Shown: positions 18,030-27,339, numbered from the stretch's first letter. The stretch is 64,000 nucleotides of DNA from Terriglobus tenax (GCF_025685395.1 NZ_JAGSYA010000004.1:124001-188000); one strand, 5' to 3'. Numbers and translations are program-made. Notes: generated from the letters alone by a model not told the origin.

Positions 18030-18301
18030 GAATCTCGCGCGACAAACTCAACAAGCTTGCCCACGTCGTCGCTGACACCCTGGCGGATATCGACGAGGCG
18101 GAGTTCCTGGAGGATCGCAATACGATTCGCCAGGAGGCACGCAAGATCCTGGAGAAGCTCCTGCTGGAGGAAACCAAGATCGACCTGGCGGCCCGTCACA
18201 AGATCACCTCGCAGCGGAAGATCATCCTCGAAGGCACTCAGGAATGGGACATTCTGTACCGCAAGTACTACAACGATGAAGTGAAGAAACTCGGCATCTA
18301 G
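18026..18301 (+). CDS. DUF507 family protein, second of a tandem pair
   Basis: 91 residues from a GTG start that overlaps the stop of the first DUF507 gene. It is soluble and helical (RISRDKLNKLAHVVADTL; RQEARKILEKLLLEETKID) with the family's C-terminal WDILYRKYYNDEVKKLGI pattern. It is similar in size and layout to its neighbour but diverged, which suggests an old duplication or a heteromer. Function unknown. Confidence 0.85.
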   Translation: MRISRDKLNKLAHVVADTLADIDEAEFLEDRNTIRQEARKILEKLLLEETKIDLAARHKITSQRKIILEGTQEWDILYRKYYNDEVKKLGI

Positions 18302-18326
18302 CCCGCCCAAAACCCTTCATCGCTGT

Positions 18327-18332
18327 TATACT
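18327..18332 (+). promoter_or_regulatory. Candidate -10 for the tRNA-Glu gene
   Basis: TATACT lies 44 nt upstream of the tRNA 5' end, after the second DUF507 stop. No convincing -35 was found, so this is a weak call. Confidence 0.35.
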
Positions 18333-18375
18333 TACAAAAGTGGTTGAGAGTTCTTTCCATCCACTCCTACGCTTC

Positions 18376-18452
18376 GGCGCCATGGTGTAATTGGTTAACA
18401 CGTCGCCCTCTCAAGGCGAAGAGTACGGGTTCGATCCCCGTTGGCGCTACCA
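18376..18452 (+). tRNA. tRNA-Glu (anticodon CTC)
   Basis: A full cloverleaf folds by eye: 7-bp acceptor stem (GGCGCCA with TGGCGCT, first pair G-U), D stem GTGT/ACAC, anticodon stem TCGCC/GGCGA enclosing the loop CTCTCAA, and T stem ACGGG/CCCGT with loop TTCGATC. The anticodon CTC reads GAG (Glu). The discriminator is A and CCA is encoded. A small hairpin follows. Confidence 0.96.
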
Positions 18453-18472
18453 AAGCAAATCCAGTGATTCTG

Positions 18473-18499
18473 ACCCGCTTCCGGCGGGTTGTTTGCTTT
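18473..18499 (+). terminator. Probable intrinsic terminator after tRNA-Glu
   Basis: ACCCGC and GCGGGT form a 6-bp stem with a 5-nt loop, followed by a T-rich stretch (TGTTTGCTTT). Short stem, so moderate confidence. Confidence 0.5.
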
Positions 18500-18937
18500 A
18501 AGAACCCTGCTCTTAATCGAGTTCGTTCACCGAATGTTTCTATTCTGGAATAGGTTCTCTTATGGATTGACTGGGCTTCCTCCTCTCGTCTTCACTTCTC
18601 CCACTTTTGAATGCGCGTCCTTGCGAGGTGTGGGATGGTGGAAGCCGGGGCAGTAGTCTGGGCGAAGTGAGGGACTCTTTTACCGCGCGGGTAAACGGGC
18701 ACGAGATTCCAGTCAACCAGATAAGCGGTGTGGCAGAGATCAGCTTCAGTACGCACGCGGGCAGCAACGACCTGAAAATCCGGGTCTGAACAACCAGGTC
18801 TCTGCACTCGCTCCAGACGTCAAGAAACGAAATTCCGTGCAACCGCATGGATTGATTGGGCCGGTGACGGTGAGCGCTCCGCGGTAAAGCAGGGGGGAAT
18901 GGTACCGTCGGACGGCGCAGGTCCGGCGGTATACTTG
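18500..18937. other. Gap between tRNA-Glu and miaB with no supported gene
   Basis: About 440 bases. Short open frames on both strands (60 and 102 codons) lack ribosome-binding sites and recognisable protein features. Only a TATACT just before miaB is noted separately. Confidence 0.5.
18930..18935 (+). promoter_or_regulatory. -10-like element immediately before miaB
   Basis: TATACT ends 3 nt before the ATG at 18938 and 9 nt before an in-frame GTG at 18944. The same CGGTATACTT string occurs just before ispH. If it is a -10, the message would start at the GTG and be leaderless. Confidence 0.35.
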
Positions 18938-20323
18938 ATGAACGTGGCTAAGACGTTCTATATCGAAACCTTCGGCTGCCAGATGAATGCCCATGACTCG
19001 GAAAAGGTCATTGGCACGCTGCAGCACGAGGGCTACACCCAGGTGACAGACGAGGAGTCCGCCGACCTGATTCTGTACAACACCTGTTCGATCCGCGATA
19101 AGGCGGAACAAAAGGTCTTTCATCGCCTGAACGAGTACAAGCGCATGCAGGGTGAAGGCAAGCGCTTTGGCGTGCTGGGCTGCGTCGCTCAACAGGAAGG
19201 CGAGAAGATCTTCGAGAAGGCTCCGTTTGTTTCCATGGTCAGCGGTTCAGCCTCATACCGCAACCTGCCGCAGATGATCCGCCGCCTTGAGGCGGGGGAG
19301 ACTCGCATCACCGGGTTGGATGACCGTCAGACCGACGAGACCTTCGACACCGAATTCACCGCGCGCTCTAACCCGCACCGCGGCTACATCACGATTACGG
19401 AAGGCTGCGACAAGTTCTGCAGCTACTGCGTCGTTCCGTACACGCGCGGCAAGGAGCGCAGCCGCACTTCGGAATCTGTGCTGACCGAAGCCCGCCGCAT
19501 GGCGGACGCCGGATTTACTGACATCCAGCTGCTCGGGCAGAACGTGAACTCCTACATTGACCCGGTCGGCAAGATGAACTTTGCCGAGGTTCTCGCTGCG
19601 GTTGGAGAGGTTCCGGGTATCCGCCGCGTGCGCTTTACCACCTCGCATCCGCGCCACTTTACCAAACAGATTGTCGAAGCAATCGACGCCATCCCCACGC
19701 TCTGCGACCACATCCATCTGCCTGTACAGAGTGGATCGAGCGCCGTGCTGAAAGCAATGCAACGCGAGTACACGCGCGATTGGTACCTGGAGCGGATTTC
19801 CTGGATTAAGGCCGCCAGGCGTGACATCTCGATGACGACCGACATCATCGTTGGCTTTCCGGGCGAGACCGATGCGGACTTTGAAGACACGGTGACGATG
19901 TGCGCCGAGGTGCAATACGACGGCGTCTTCGCCTTCAAGTACTCGCCGCGTCCGAACACACCTGCGATCTCGATGGATGAGACGGTTTCCGAAGAGGTGA
20001 AGAGCGAACGTCTGCGTATCCTGCTCGACCGTCAGCGCGAGATTCAGCGCAACAGTTACCAACGCCACGAGGGCACGGTGATTGAGGTGATGGTCGAGGG
20101 CTACAACCAGCAGCGCGCCCAGGTGATTGGCCGGACCTCACAGAACAAGACCCTGAACTTCACAACACCCGAACCCGTGTTGCCGCAGATTGGCAGCTAT
20201 GTGCCGGTGCTTGTCACCAAGTCGCTTCCAAACAGCCTTGTAGGGGAGCAGGCCGGCGTGGCAGAAGTGCCCGCGGCCGTTCTGAAGCAGGCTCAGCCCG
20301 TAGGTTTAGTGGTGTTGCAATGA
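18938..20323 (+). CDS. miaB: tRNA-2-methylthio-N6-isopentenyladenosine synthase MiaB
   Basis: About 461 residues. This radical-SAM methylthiotransferase modifies A37 of tRNAs that read UNN codons. The N-terminal UPF0004 domain begins IETFGCQMNAHDSE and holds three cluster cysteines (GCQMN, NTCSIRDKAEQK, LGCVAQQEG). The radical-SAM motif CDKFCSYCVVPYTRGKE and the segment DIQLLGQNVNSY follow, then a C-terminal TRAM domain. The ATG at 18938 fits the family N terminus better than an in-frame ATG at 18899; GTG 18944 is the alternative if the message is leaderless. It overlaps the next gene by 4 bp (ATGA). Confidence 0.95.
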   Translation: MNVAKTFYIETFGCQMNAHDSEKVIGTLQHEGYTQVTDEESADLILYNTCSIRDKAEQKVFHRLNEYKRMQGEGKRFGVLGCVAQQEGEKIFEKAPFVSMVSGSASYRNLPQMIRRLEAGETRITGLDDRQTDETFDTEFTARSNPHRGYITITEGCDKFCSYCVVPYTRGKERSRTSESVLTEARRMADAGFTDIQLLGQNVNSYIDPVGKMNFAEVLAAVGEVPGIRRVRFTTSHPRHFTKQIVEAIDAIPTLCDHIHLPVQSGSSAVLKAMQREYTRDWYLERISWIKAARRDISMTTDIIVGFPGETDADFEDTVTMCAEVQYDGVFAFKYSPRPNTPAISMDETVSEEVKSERLRILLDRQREIQRNSYQRHEGTVIEVMVEGYNQQRAQVIGRTSQNKTLNFTTPEPVLPQIGSYVPVLVTKSLPNSLVGEQAGVAEVPAAVLKQAQPVGLVVLQ

Positions 20324-20844
20324 ACTTTCCCGGACTTCAGCACGACGATGAAACACCGCAGGAAGTAGAAATGAAGATCCGCGGCCTGATGATGGACCCT
20401 GTTACGAACATGCCCATCGTCGTCCTGAAGGACGTTGCCAGCGACACGGTACTGCCGATCTGGGTTGGCATCTTCGAAGCGAACGCCATTGCGCTCGAGA
20501 TTGAGAAGACCGCGACTCCACGTCCGATGACCCATGACCTGCTGCGTGATCTCGTGCGCGGTCTCAATGCGCAGGTGGACAAGATCGTCGTACATGAACT
20601 GAAGGAAGATACCTTCTACGCCGTGATCTGGATGCAGCAGGAAGGCGAGACGGTTACCATCGATGCTCGTCCGTCAGACGCGTTGGCGCTGGCTCTGCGG
20701 GCCGATGCCCCCATCTTTGTTCATCGCGATGTCCTGAAAAATGCGCGGCTGACAACCGCGGACGCGCAGAACATCTCTGCTGACCAGATGCGCCAGTGGC
20801 TGGAAGGTCTGAACGACGACGAGATGGGTCGCTACAAGATGTAG
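20320..20844 (+). CDS. Bifunctional nuclease family (BFN/DUF151) protein
   Basis: 174 residues. The BFN domain covers most of the protein: MKIRGLMMDPVTNMPIVVLKD, LPIWVGIFEANAIALE, RPMTHDLLRDLV and the signature IDARPSDALALALRADAPIFV. Members have been described with nuclease activity, but the bacterial role is poorly defined. Translation is coupled to miaB through an ATGA overlap, placing it in an RNA-related transcript. Confidence 0.88.
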   Translation: MNFPGLQHDDETPQEVEMKIRGLMMDPVTNMPIVVLKDVASDTVLPIWVGIFEANAIALEIEKTATPRPMTHDLLRDLVRGLNAQVDKIVVHELKEDTFYAVIWMQQEGETVTIDARPSDALALALRADAPIFVHRDVLKNARLTTADAQNISADQMRQWLEGLNDDEMGRYKM

Positions 20845-20848
20845 ATGG

Positions 20849-22033
20849 CTATCGCTTCCCGGCGATCAGCTCTTCAAGAACCTTTTCCCACTTCGCTCCA
20901 TACTCTGACCATCCGCCAAGATGACGTACACGGTTCAGCGATGCTTCGCGCATGCGCTCCTGTAGTGCAGGGTCATCAGCTACCTGCTGCATGCGTGTGG
21001 CAAGAGCGTCAGCGTCACGAATGGGGACGATGAAACCTTCGACACCATCCGTATAGAGGTCTTCGCTACCCGTATTGAGCGATGCGATGACAGGGCATCC
21101 GCAGGCCATTGCCTGTGCCTGTACCAGCGCCAGGCCTTCCTCGATACTGGGAAGCACCAGGACATGGCTCTTCGACATCAGGTTGACCAGTTCGCTCTGG
21201 GGTACGGAGCCCAGCCATTCGACGGATGCATTTGGCAGCCGATCAAAGACGTGTTTGACCGCTCGATCGATTGAACCGGCGATGCGAAGACGCTTATTGG
21301 GATGCTTCAGTTTGTCGAAGGCCTGCAGCAGATAGGGGATTCCTTTGCGCAGGCTGACCTGCCCTGCGAACAGAACATCAAAGGAGTCCTTTGACGGTTC
21401 GGCTACAGGATGGAAGCGTTCCAGGCGCACGCCGTAGGGAATCAGCCGGAGCTTCTCGCGCGGAACGCCCATCTCCACAAAGGAGCGCACGGCAAAGCTC
21501 GAGGGCACGCTGATGGCATCCGCGAGTTCGTACTGCTTTTCTTCAATTGCCGTGACGCGAGGGTCGGAGGTAGGCTCCCGTTCCACGCCCCAGATGCGGT
21601 CTTCCTCCGCAATGATGTTGCGCTGGTAGCGATGATGCGACGAACCGCGATCGCAGATGAAGACACCGCCCTGCTGTTGCAGAAGCCGGCCGGTGTTTGT
21701 CCCCGATCCGGAGATGGCGATCAGCGCATCCACCTTCGTGCCTTTACGCTCCAGGGCGCGCAGGCGGCCGCTGGTCCAGCTGTCGAACAGGGCAGTGTTG
21801 ATCAGTTGAAGCTGCTGCGCCACTGGTACGCGATACAGCTTGGAGCGACCGTAAAAATAAGCCGGGGTATGCACCCAGGGAAAGCTCTCGACGCGCTCTT
21901 TAGGCAGGCCTTCGCGCTTCAGGCGGGCCCATGGCCACGTGGAATACACGCGCTCCAGGTGACCGCGTTTTTGCAGCTCCGTGGCTAAATCAAAATGATG
22001 GAAGACGCCGAAGACCGTCTGGATAACTCGCAT
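20849..22033 (-). CDS. Glycosyltransferase family 4 protein
   Basis: 394 residues with two Rossmann-like halves and no membrane segment. The C-terminal GT-B half has VLFAGQVSLRKGIPYLLQAF (sugar-nucleotide loop) and the E-x7-E type motif in LPSIEEGLALVQAQAMACG, followed by GCPVIAS. The N-terminal half starts with VIQTVFGVFHHFDLATELQKRG. Such enzymes transfer sugars to polysaccharide or lipid acceptors; donor and acceptor cannot be read. It lies 24 bp downstream of aroA on the same strand, so the two are probably cotranscribed although functionally unrelated. Confidence 0.88.
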   Translation of the reverse strand: MRVIQTVFGVFHHFDLATELQKRGHLERVYSTWPWARLKREGLPKERVESFPWVHTPAYFYGRSKLYRVPVAQQLQLINTALFDSWTSGRLRALERKGTKVDALIAISGSGTNTGRLLQQQGGVFICDRGSSHHRYQRNIIAEEDRIWGVEREPTSDPRVTAIEEKQYELADAISVPSSFAVRSFVEMGVPREKLRLIPYGVRLERFHPVAEPSKDSFDVLFAGQVSLRKGIPYLLQAFDKLKHPNKRLRIAGSIDRAVKHVFDRLPNASVEWLGSVPQSELVNLMSKSHVLVLPSIEEGLALVQAQAMACGCPVIASLNTGSEDLYTDGVEGFIVPIRDADALATRMQQVADDPALQERMREASLNRVRHLGGWSEYGAKWEKVLEELIAGKR

Positions 22034-22057
22034 GCGTTCGTTCGGCGCCCTTTCCTT

Positions 22058-23359
22058 TTAGCGCTCGGACAGGCTGTCCAGCAGCGTGTAGAACTCCGGG
22101 AAGCTGATGCTGGCAACTTCGGCGTTCTGAATCGTCGTTTCACCCTCGGCTCGCAGGGCAGCGATGGAGAAGGCCATGGCGATCCGGTGATCGTGGCCGG
22201 TCTCAATGCGGGCACCGTGCAGCTTCTGGTTGCCGGGGATGTGGAGACCGTCTTCGAACTCCTCAAACTCGGCGCCCATCGCCTTCAGGTTCTTGGCGAC
22301 CAGCGCAATGCGGTCGCTCTCCTTCACACGCAGCTCCTGCGCATCGCGGATGCGGATGCCTTCGCTGGTATACGGAGCGATAGCTGCAATGACCGGCAGC
22401 TCGTCAATCAACTGCGCCGTCAGAGCGCCGCTGATGTCTGCGCCTTTCAGTCCGCCAGGAGCGCGGTTGACCTGGATGGTACCGACCATCTCGCCATGCT
22501 TCTCTTCCAGATTCAGGACCTTCACCTTCAGGCCGATACCCGAGAGCACATCCAGCAGCGCAGCGCGCGTGGGATTCATGCCCAGGCCGTCGAAGATGAG
22601 ATTCGAATCCGGGAAGAGCAGCGCGGCGCAGAGGAAGAAGGCGGCCGAAGAGATATCGCCGGGGACGGCAACATCAATCGCGGTCAGCTTTTGGCCACCG
22701 GCGATCGAAATGCTGTCAGCGGTCCGCGTGAGTTCAGCACCAAAGGCGCGCAGAGCGTGCTCAGAGTGGTCGCGTGTGCGCACCGTCTCGGAGATGGAGG
22801 TCACACCCTCTGCCTGCAGGCCCGCAAAAAGGATGGCTGTCTTAACCTGGGCACTGGGAATCGGTGTGGCAAAATCAATGGCTTTCAGCGGCGTGCCGAA
22901 GATGGTGACTGGCGCATGGCCTTCGGTCAGGTCAATGCGTGCGCCCATCTGGGTCAGCGGCTTGCGAATGCGCTCCATCGGACGCTTGGTCAGCGAGTCG
23001 TCGCCGATCAGCGTAAACACATGCGGATGCGACGCGATCAGACCGGAGAGCATGCGCATCGTCGAACCGGAGTTGCCGCAGTCCAGGTTGCCGACCGGGC
23101 GCTCAAATGCGCCGCCAACGCCGGTTACCTCAATGGTGCCGTCCTCCAGCTTGTTGACCTTGGCGCCAAGCGTGGCCATGCAGCCAAGGGTGGAGTGCGG
23201 GTCAGCGCCGGTCGAAAAGTTGTAGAGCTTCGAGGTGCCCTTGGCCAGGCCGGCCAACATGGCATAACGGTGCGAAATGGACTTGTCGCCTGGGACGCGG
23301 AAAGAACCGCTAAGGTTCTTCGCGGGACGGATAATCTGCGTCGTACTGATGGTCTGCAT
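22058..23359 (-). CDS. aroA: 3-phosphoshikimate 1-carboxyvinyltransferase (EPSP synthase)
   Basis: 433 residues. It condenses shikimate-3-phosphate with phosphoenolpyruvate in the shikimate pathway. Family motifs are present: GDKSISHRYAMLA near the N terminus, LDCGNSGSTMRMLSG, KRPMERIRKPL, the S3P/PEP-binding GDISSAAFF, and near the C terminus ELRVKESDRIALVA and HDHRIAMAF. A purine-rich GGAAGAAG precedes the ATG. A 162-bp leader region separates it from the phosphatase gene upstream. Confidence 0.96.
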   Translation of the reverse strand: MQTISTTQIIRPAKNLSGSFRVPGDKSISHRYAMLAGLAKGTSKLYNFSTGADPHSTLGCMATLGAKVNKLEDGTIEVTGVGGAFERPVGNLDCGNSGSTMRMLSGLIASHPHVFTLIGDDSLTKRPMERIRKPLTQMGARIDLTEGHAPVTIFGTPLKAIDFATPIPSAQVKTAILFAGLQAEGVTSISETVRTRDHSEHALRAFGAELTRTADSISIAGGQKLTAIDVAVPGDISSAAFFLCAALLFPDSNLIFDGLGMNPTRAALLDVLSGIGLKVKVLNLEEKHGEMVGTIQVNRAPGGLKGADISGALTAQLIDELPVIAAIAPYTSEGIRIRDAQELRVKESDRIALVAKNLKAMGAEFEEFEDGLHIPGNQKLHGARIETGHDHRIAMAFSIAALRAEGETTIQNAEVASISFPEFYTLLDSLSER

Positions 23360-23521
23360 CTTTGCTTCTTCCGGGTAGCCATGCGGCAGCGGTGTGCCGT
23401 AGAGGGGAATCCTGGAGGGAGATGCTCATAGACAGGCGTACACACAAACGGCACCTGGAATGAGCTTCTACTTCCGTTGAACTTTCTCCTGATTGTACCG
23501 TGACGGCGATAGTGGAAAGTT

Positions 23522-25339
23522 TCAGCGAACGTGCAGAATCACGACCGTCTCGTCGTCAAAGTGTTCTGTCTGGGACTGGAAGCGGCCGACCGACTTCAGA
23601 ATCGCATCGCCCGTAATCTGCGCAGTCGGGTCTTTCAACTTGCGCAATACCTCGACCAGCCGCTCGTTGCCAAACATCTCCTGCGCGGCATTCTCCGCAT
23701 CGGTAATGCCATCAGAAAAGAAGACGATCTGGTCTCCTGGCTGCGTCGCCAGCGTTAACTCTTCATAGACCGCATGAGGAAAGAGACCCAGCGGGAAGCC
23801 CTCCGCCTGGATGGTGCGCACTTCGCCGCCGGTGACAAACAACGGCTGCACAGACCCCGCATTCGCGATGCGGAGCGTCTGCTCGGTGTCATCCCACAGA
23901 GCAATCAGCATGGTGACGTACTGCGCGTCCAGCTTACGTTCCTGTAGCTGGTCATTCAGGGCCGCCAGCATCTGCGCAGGGGAGAGTTGCTGGGCTCCCA
24001 GCGAACGCAGAATACCGGAGACCAGGGCGGCATACAGCGCAGCCGGCGCGGCCTTACCGGAGACATCGCCCATCACGATCAGCGTGCGTCCCTGTCCATA
24101 GTCCAAAAAGTCGTAGACATCTCCACCGATCGAGCGCGCCGGCAGAAATTTCGCAAAGAAATCCGCATGCGGGTGCGAGGGCGGCGTGGAGGGCAGCAGG
24201 CGAAGCTGCACCTGGCGCGCCATGGCCAGATCGCGCTCCATGCGCTGTTCTTCTTCAAGAATGCGCTCGTACAACCGCGCGTTTTCAATGGCAATGGCCA
24301 CCTGGCCGGCCAGCGTGGTGAAGGTGCGCTGGTGGTCCTCGTTGTAGTAGTTGGAGCGCGTGTGCTCCACGTCAAGAACTCCGATGATCTGGTCCTTGTA
24401 AACCAGCGGCACGGCCAGTTCCGAACGGGTTTCCGGATGGTAGGCGATGTAGCGCGGATCCTTGCGGACATCCGGCACCAGGATGGGCATACGTTCCTGC
24501 GCAGCGGTTCCAATAATGCCCTGGCCAGGCTCCACAACATGCTGGCGCTGTACACGCTCCCCGAACTTTGTAGAAAAGCGATGCTCAAACTGCTTGGACT
24601 TCGGGTTCCAGAGCAGGATGCTGAACATCTGAAAATCGACGACCCGTTTGAGGAGTTGTCCCACACGCTCCAGCAGGTCGTCCAGATCCAGAATGCTGGT
24701 CAATTCCTTCGAGATTTCACTCAGAACGGTCAGCGTCTGCGCCTGGCGCGAAACACGCGTGTAGAGGCGTGCGTTCTCAATGGCGATTGCAATACGGGAG
24801 GCGACCAACTCCAGCAGCCGTTGGTGCTCCTGCGTGAAGTAGCCAATCTGCGTGGATTCAATATCGAGTACGCCAATCACCTTATTCTTAGTGATCAGCG
24901 GGATGGCTAGTTCGGACTGTACATCCGGGTTTGCCGGGATGTAGTACTCCTTCTTGGTCACATCCTCCACCAGGACGGGACGCCGCAGTTCTGCCGCGCG
25001 GCCGATCACACCTTTGCCGCTCTTGACCCGCATACGCTCTGACTCCGGCGTGTGACCGATCTGGAATCGCATCCAGAAATCCTGCGTACGGTCGTTGATC
25101 AGCAGAATGGCGAAAATTTTGTAGTCGATGACGGCCCGGACCAGGTCCGCCACGCGCTGCATGGTCGTCTGCAGATCCAAAGTATTGTTCAGCGCGTCGG
25201 CCAACTGGGTCAGAAAGTCGATCTGCAGCGGCTCGATATGCACCCGTGGAGGGGGGGCAGACGCGCTATCGGACGGACGGTAGTCACCCTCGAACTCGTG
25301 GGTGTGTTCCGCAGCGCGCGTTGTCTCGGACGAGGCCAT
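23522..25339 (-). CDS. GAF-GAF-PP2C (SpoIIE/RsbU-type) serine phosphatase
   Basis: 605 residues, soluble. Two GAF domains (about 45-190 and 215-360) contain the repeated segments LAIPLITKNKVIGVLDIES and LAVPLVYKDQIIGVLDVEH. A short coiled linker (LEEEQRMERDLAMARQVQLRLLP) leads into the PP2C/SpoIIE domain (about 390-603) with GGDVYDF, LIVMGDVSGKAAPAALYAA and FFSDGITDAENAAQEMFG, which hold the metal-binding aspartates. Such proteins usually dephosphorylate an anti-sigma-factor antagonist in response to a GAF ligand. No antagonist or anti-sigma gene is adjacent. It is divergent from the next gene, with 73 bp between starts. Confidence 0.92.
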   Translation of the reverse strand: MASSETTRAAEHTHEFEGDYRPSDSASAPPPRVHIEPLQIDFLTQLADALNNTLDLQTTMQRVADLVRAVIDYKIFAILLINDRTQDFWMRFQIGHTPESERMRVKSGKGVIGRAAELRRPVLVEDVTKKEYYIPANPDVQSELAIPLITKNKVIGVLDIESTQIGYFTQEHQRLLELVASRIAIAIENARLYTRVSRQAQTLTVLSEISKELTSILDLDDLLERVGQLLKRVVDFQMFSILLWNPKSKQFEHRFSTKFGERVQRQHVVEPGQGIIGTAAQERMPILVPDVRKDPRYIAYHPETRSELAVPLVYKDQIIGVLDVEHTRSNYYNEDHQRTFTTLAGQVAIAIENARLYERILEEEQRMERDLAMARQVQLRLLPSTPPSHPHADFFAKFLPARSIGGDVYDFLDYGQGRTLIVMGDVSGKAAPAALYAALVSGILRSLGAQQLSPAQMLAALNDQLQERKLDAQYVTMLIALWDDTEQTLRIANAGSVQPLFVTGGEVRTIQAEGFPLGLFPHAVYEELTLATQPGDQIVFFSDGITDAENAAQEMFGNERLVEVLRKLKDPTAQITGDAILKSVGRFQSQTEHFDDETVVILHVR

Positions 25340-25412
25340 AGTTAGAGGCGATGATATCGCAGTAAGCTATGGGAAAGGCGAGTCTTCCGTCAGCTTCACA
25401 GGAGCAGTGGCG

Positions 25413-25826
25413 TTGTTTCCCATCTCAATGAGCTCTTTGTCCGATTTGCTGTGTATTCTTGGCTTCTTTCTTGGCCTGCCCACCATCGTGGCCACCTACC
25501 TGCAGGCGGTGAAGGCCCGGCGCATCGCTGAGGCAACGCGCCGCGACCTGATCTTCAGCCAGGATTGCCTGGAGTTTGTCTCCGACACCGGCGACTTCGT
25601 CAACCTGGTTCTGCTGGAGCAGCTTCACACCGTGCCCAAGCCAGGAGATGTTGTCCTGCTGCCGGGCGATGGGCTGGAGGCCGGGGCCGGCCCCTACCGC
25701 GTGGAACGCATCGAGTACATCTTTGCCACCGAGGACAACCCGGAGATGGCCCGGCAGCCTCGCCAGGCCAAGCTCACCAAGGCCGTCGCTCACGTCTCCA
25801 ACCTTCTGGACGAAGGCTGGAATTAG
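25413..25826 (+). CDS. Small membrane-anchored protein of unknown function
   Basis: About 137 residues. The start is uncertain: a TTG at 25413 sits 8 nt after AGGAG, while the ATG at 25428 begins MSSLSDLLCILGFF. One N-terminal hydrophobic segment (LCILGFFLGLPTIVATYLQ) is followed by a soluble domain with VNLVLLEQLHTVPKPGDVVLLPG and a basic C terminus. No family recognised. The stop abuts the stop of the convergent DUF1330 gene with no spacer. It is likely a real gene because the membrane segment and codon pattern are coherent. Confidence 0.65.
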   Translation: MFPISMSSLSDLLCILGFFLGLPTIVATYLQAVKARRIAEATRRDLIFSQDCLEFVSDTGDFVNLVLLEQLHTVPKPGDVVLLPGDGLEAGAGPYRVERIEYIFATEDNPEMARQPRQAKLTKAVAHVSNLLDEGWN

Positions 25827-26117
25827 TTACACGCCTTCCAGAACGCGGAAGTCGCGGTCAACCGCATTGCCAAGAGCTTCCAGAGCCTTCTTGTACGCGT
25901 CGCTGTTGTACGTGTCCAGAGCCGCCTGCAGGCTGGGAAACTCGCAAACTACCGTCCGCTCCTTGATTCCCAGGTCTTTGACCTCAACGGGAATACCGCG
26001 AACCAGGGCTGTACCACCGCCTGCCGCAATCGCCGCCACGGCCAGCTGACCATAGGCCGCCAGGGCCTCCGGATGATGAATTGCGCGGTAGGTAACTACC
26101 CAATATGCCTTCTTCAT
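25827..26117 (-). CDS. DUF1330 family protein (dimeric alpha-beta barrel)
   Basis: 96 residues matching DUF1330: KKAYWVVTYRAIHHPEALAAY at the start, RGIPVEVKDLGIKERTVVCEFPS in the middle, and a C-terminal YKKALEALGNAVDRDFRVLEGV helix-strand. These proteins adopt a ferredoxin-like fold and have no settled function. AGGAGAG lies about 9 nt upstream of the ATG. It is divergent from the MBL-fold gene. Confidence 0.88.
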   Translation of the reverse strand: MKKAYWVVTYRAIHHPEALAAYGQLAVAAIAAGGGTALVRGIPVEVKDLGIKERTVVCEFPSLQAALDTYNSDAYKKALEALGNAVDRDFRVLEGV

Positions 26118-26152
26118 GACCTGTCTCTCCTTTTTTCTGCGCCGGGGTTCGA

Positions 26153-27235
26153 TTGCCAGGCATCGTATTCTGTGTGAGTTACCTGAAAGCGGCCCAACGC
26201 CAGAACGGCAAATTTCTTAACCCCGTCCCGACCCACTTTACCAGCGGACGCGACATGCTCCGTCTTCTCCCGGAGTTCCTCTTTGGCCGCCGCAAGCGAG
26301 AACCGCAGCCGCCGCTGCCTCACTTCCGCACGGAGAAGCATTGGTATAACCAGCCTCCCGAATCTGGCATGCGCATCACCTGGTTCGGCCATTCTTCACT
26401 GCTGATGGAGATTGATGGCTTCCGTCTGCTGCTCGACCCGGTCTGGTCGCACCGTGCTTCTCCGATTCAGTTCGCCGGCCCTGAGCGATTTTTTCCGCCA
26501 ACCATTGCGCTGAGTGATCTGCCTCCGCTGGATGCCGTTCTTGTCTCCCATGACCACTATGACCACCTGGATGAAACCGCCGTACGCGGCCTCGCTGACC
26601 GGAACGTCCGCTGGGTAACATCACTGGGCGTAGGGAAGTATCTTCGCCGTTTCGGCGTCCCGGCAGAACGCATCCAGGAGATGGACTGGTGTGATCGCCT
26701 GAAGTTGACCAGCACGCGCACCGGGGCGGAGCTGGAACTCATCTCGCTCCCATCGCGGCACTTTTCAGGACGCAGCCTGTTCAATCGCTTTGGAACACTG
26801 TGGGCGTCGTTTGTACTGCGGAATGCCCAGCGAAACCTCTATTTCGGTGCCGACTCCGGCTATTGGCCCGGATTTGCCGAGATTGGCGCCGAGTACGGCC
26901 CGTTTGACCTGACCATGCTGGAGATTGGTGCCTCGAATCCGATGTGGGAGTCCATTCATCTTGGGCCGGATCGCGCCGCGGAAGCGCACCGGGCGCTGCG
27001 AGGCAAAGTTTTGTTTCCCATCCACTGGGGGCTATTCGACCTCGCGTTGCATGAGTGGCGTGAGCCCTCCGAGAGGCTACTTCAGCTCGCGCCCCAGATG
27101 GGGATTGAGCTGTGGATGCCGAGGCCTGGCTCCCCGACAGAGTTCCAGGGCATGCCGATGCAGAGCGACTGGTGGCGCCAACCATCGGCTGCGGCACAAC
27201 GCACGGTGACGGAACTACTGACAGCAGGAGGTTGA
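26153..27235 (+). CDS. MBL-fold metallohydrolase (NAPE-PLD/UlaG-like)
   Basis: 360 residues if the TTG at 26153 is used; a GTG at 26174 is an alternative. The metal-binding motif SHDHYDHLDETAV is intact, with later ligands in LPSRHFSGRSL, YFGADSGYWPGF and FPIHWGLFDLALHEW. The early segment KFLNPVPTHF and the ITWFGHSSLLMEIDGFRLLLDPVWS strand pair resemble the N-acyl-phosphatidylethanolamine phospholipase D subgroup, so a phospholipid or cyclic-ester substrate is possible. No signal peptide is evident. Function beyond a metal-dependent hydrolase is inference. Confidence 0.85.
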   Translation: MPGIVFCVSYLKAAQRQNGKFLNPVPTHFTSGRDMLRLLPEFLFGRRKREPQPPLPHFRTEKHWYNQPPESGMRITWFGHSSLLMEIDGFRLLLDPVWSHRASPIQFAGPERFFPPTIALSDLPPLDAVLVSHDHYDHLDETAVRGLADRNVRWVTSLGVGKYLRRFGVPAERIQEMDWCDRLKLTSTRTGAELELISLPSRHFSGRSLFNRFGTLWASFVLRNAQRNLYFGADSGYWPGFAEIGAEYGPFDLTMLEIGASNPMWESIHLGPDRAAEAHRALRGKVLFPIHWGLFDLALHEWREPSERLLQLAPQMGIELWMPRPGSPTEFQGMPMQSDWWRQPSAAAQRTVTELLTAGG

Positions 27236-27339
27236 CCAGACGGTTGATAACCCCTCCGTAAACCCCAGAATCTTCTTGTACTTCAGGAGAAATCGGGGTA
27301 AAAACAGAGAGCCGGGGAACTCCACCTGCAAACCTGCTT

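Noticed and set aside
18540-18848. 102-codon minus frame and 60-codon plus frame in the tRNA-miaB gap
   Set aside because: No ribosome sites, no signal peptide or domain, and they overlap each other.
21995-23431. 478-codon open frame on the plus strand
   Set aside because: Antisense to aroA and the glycosyltransferase end; low-complexity shadow composition.
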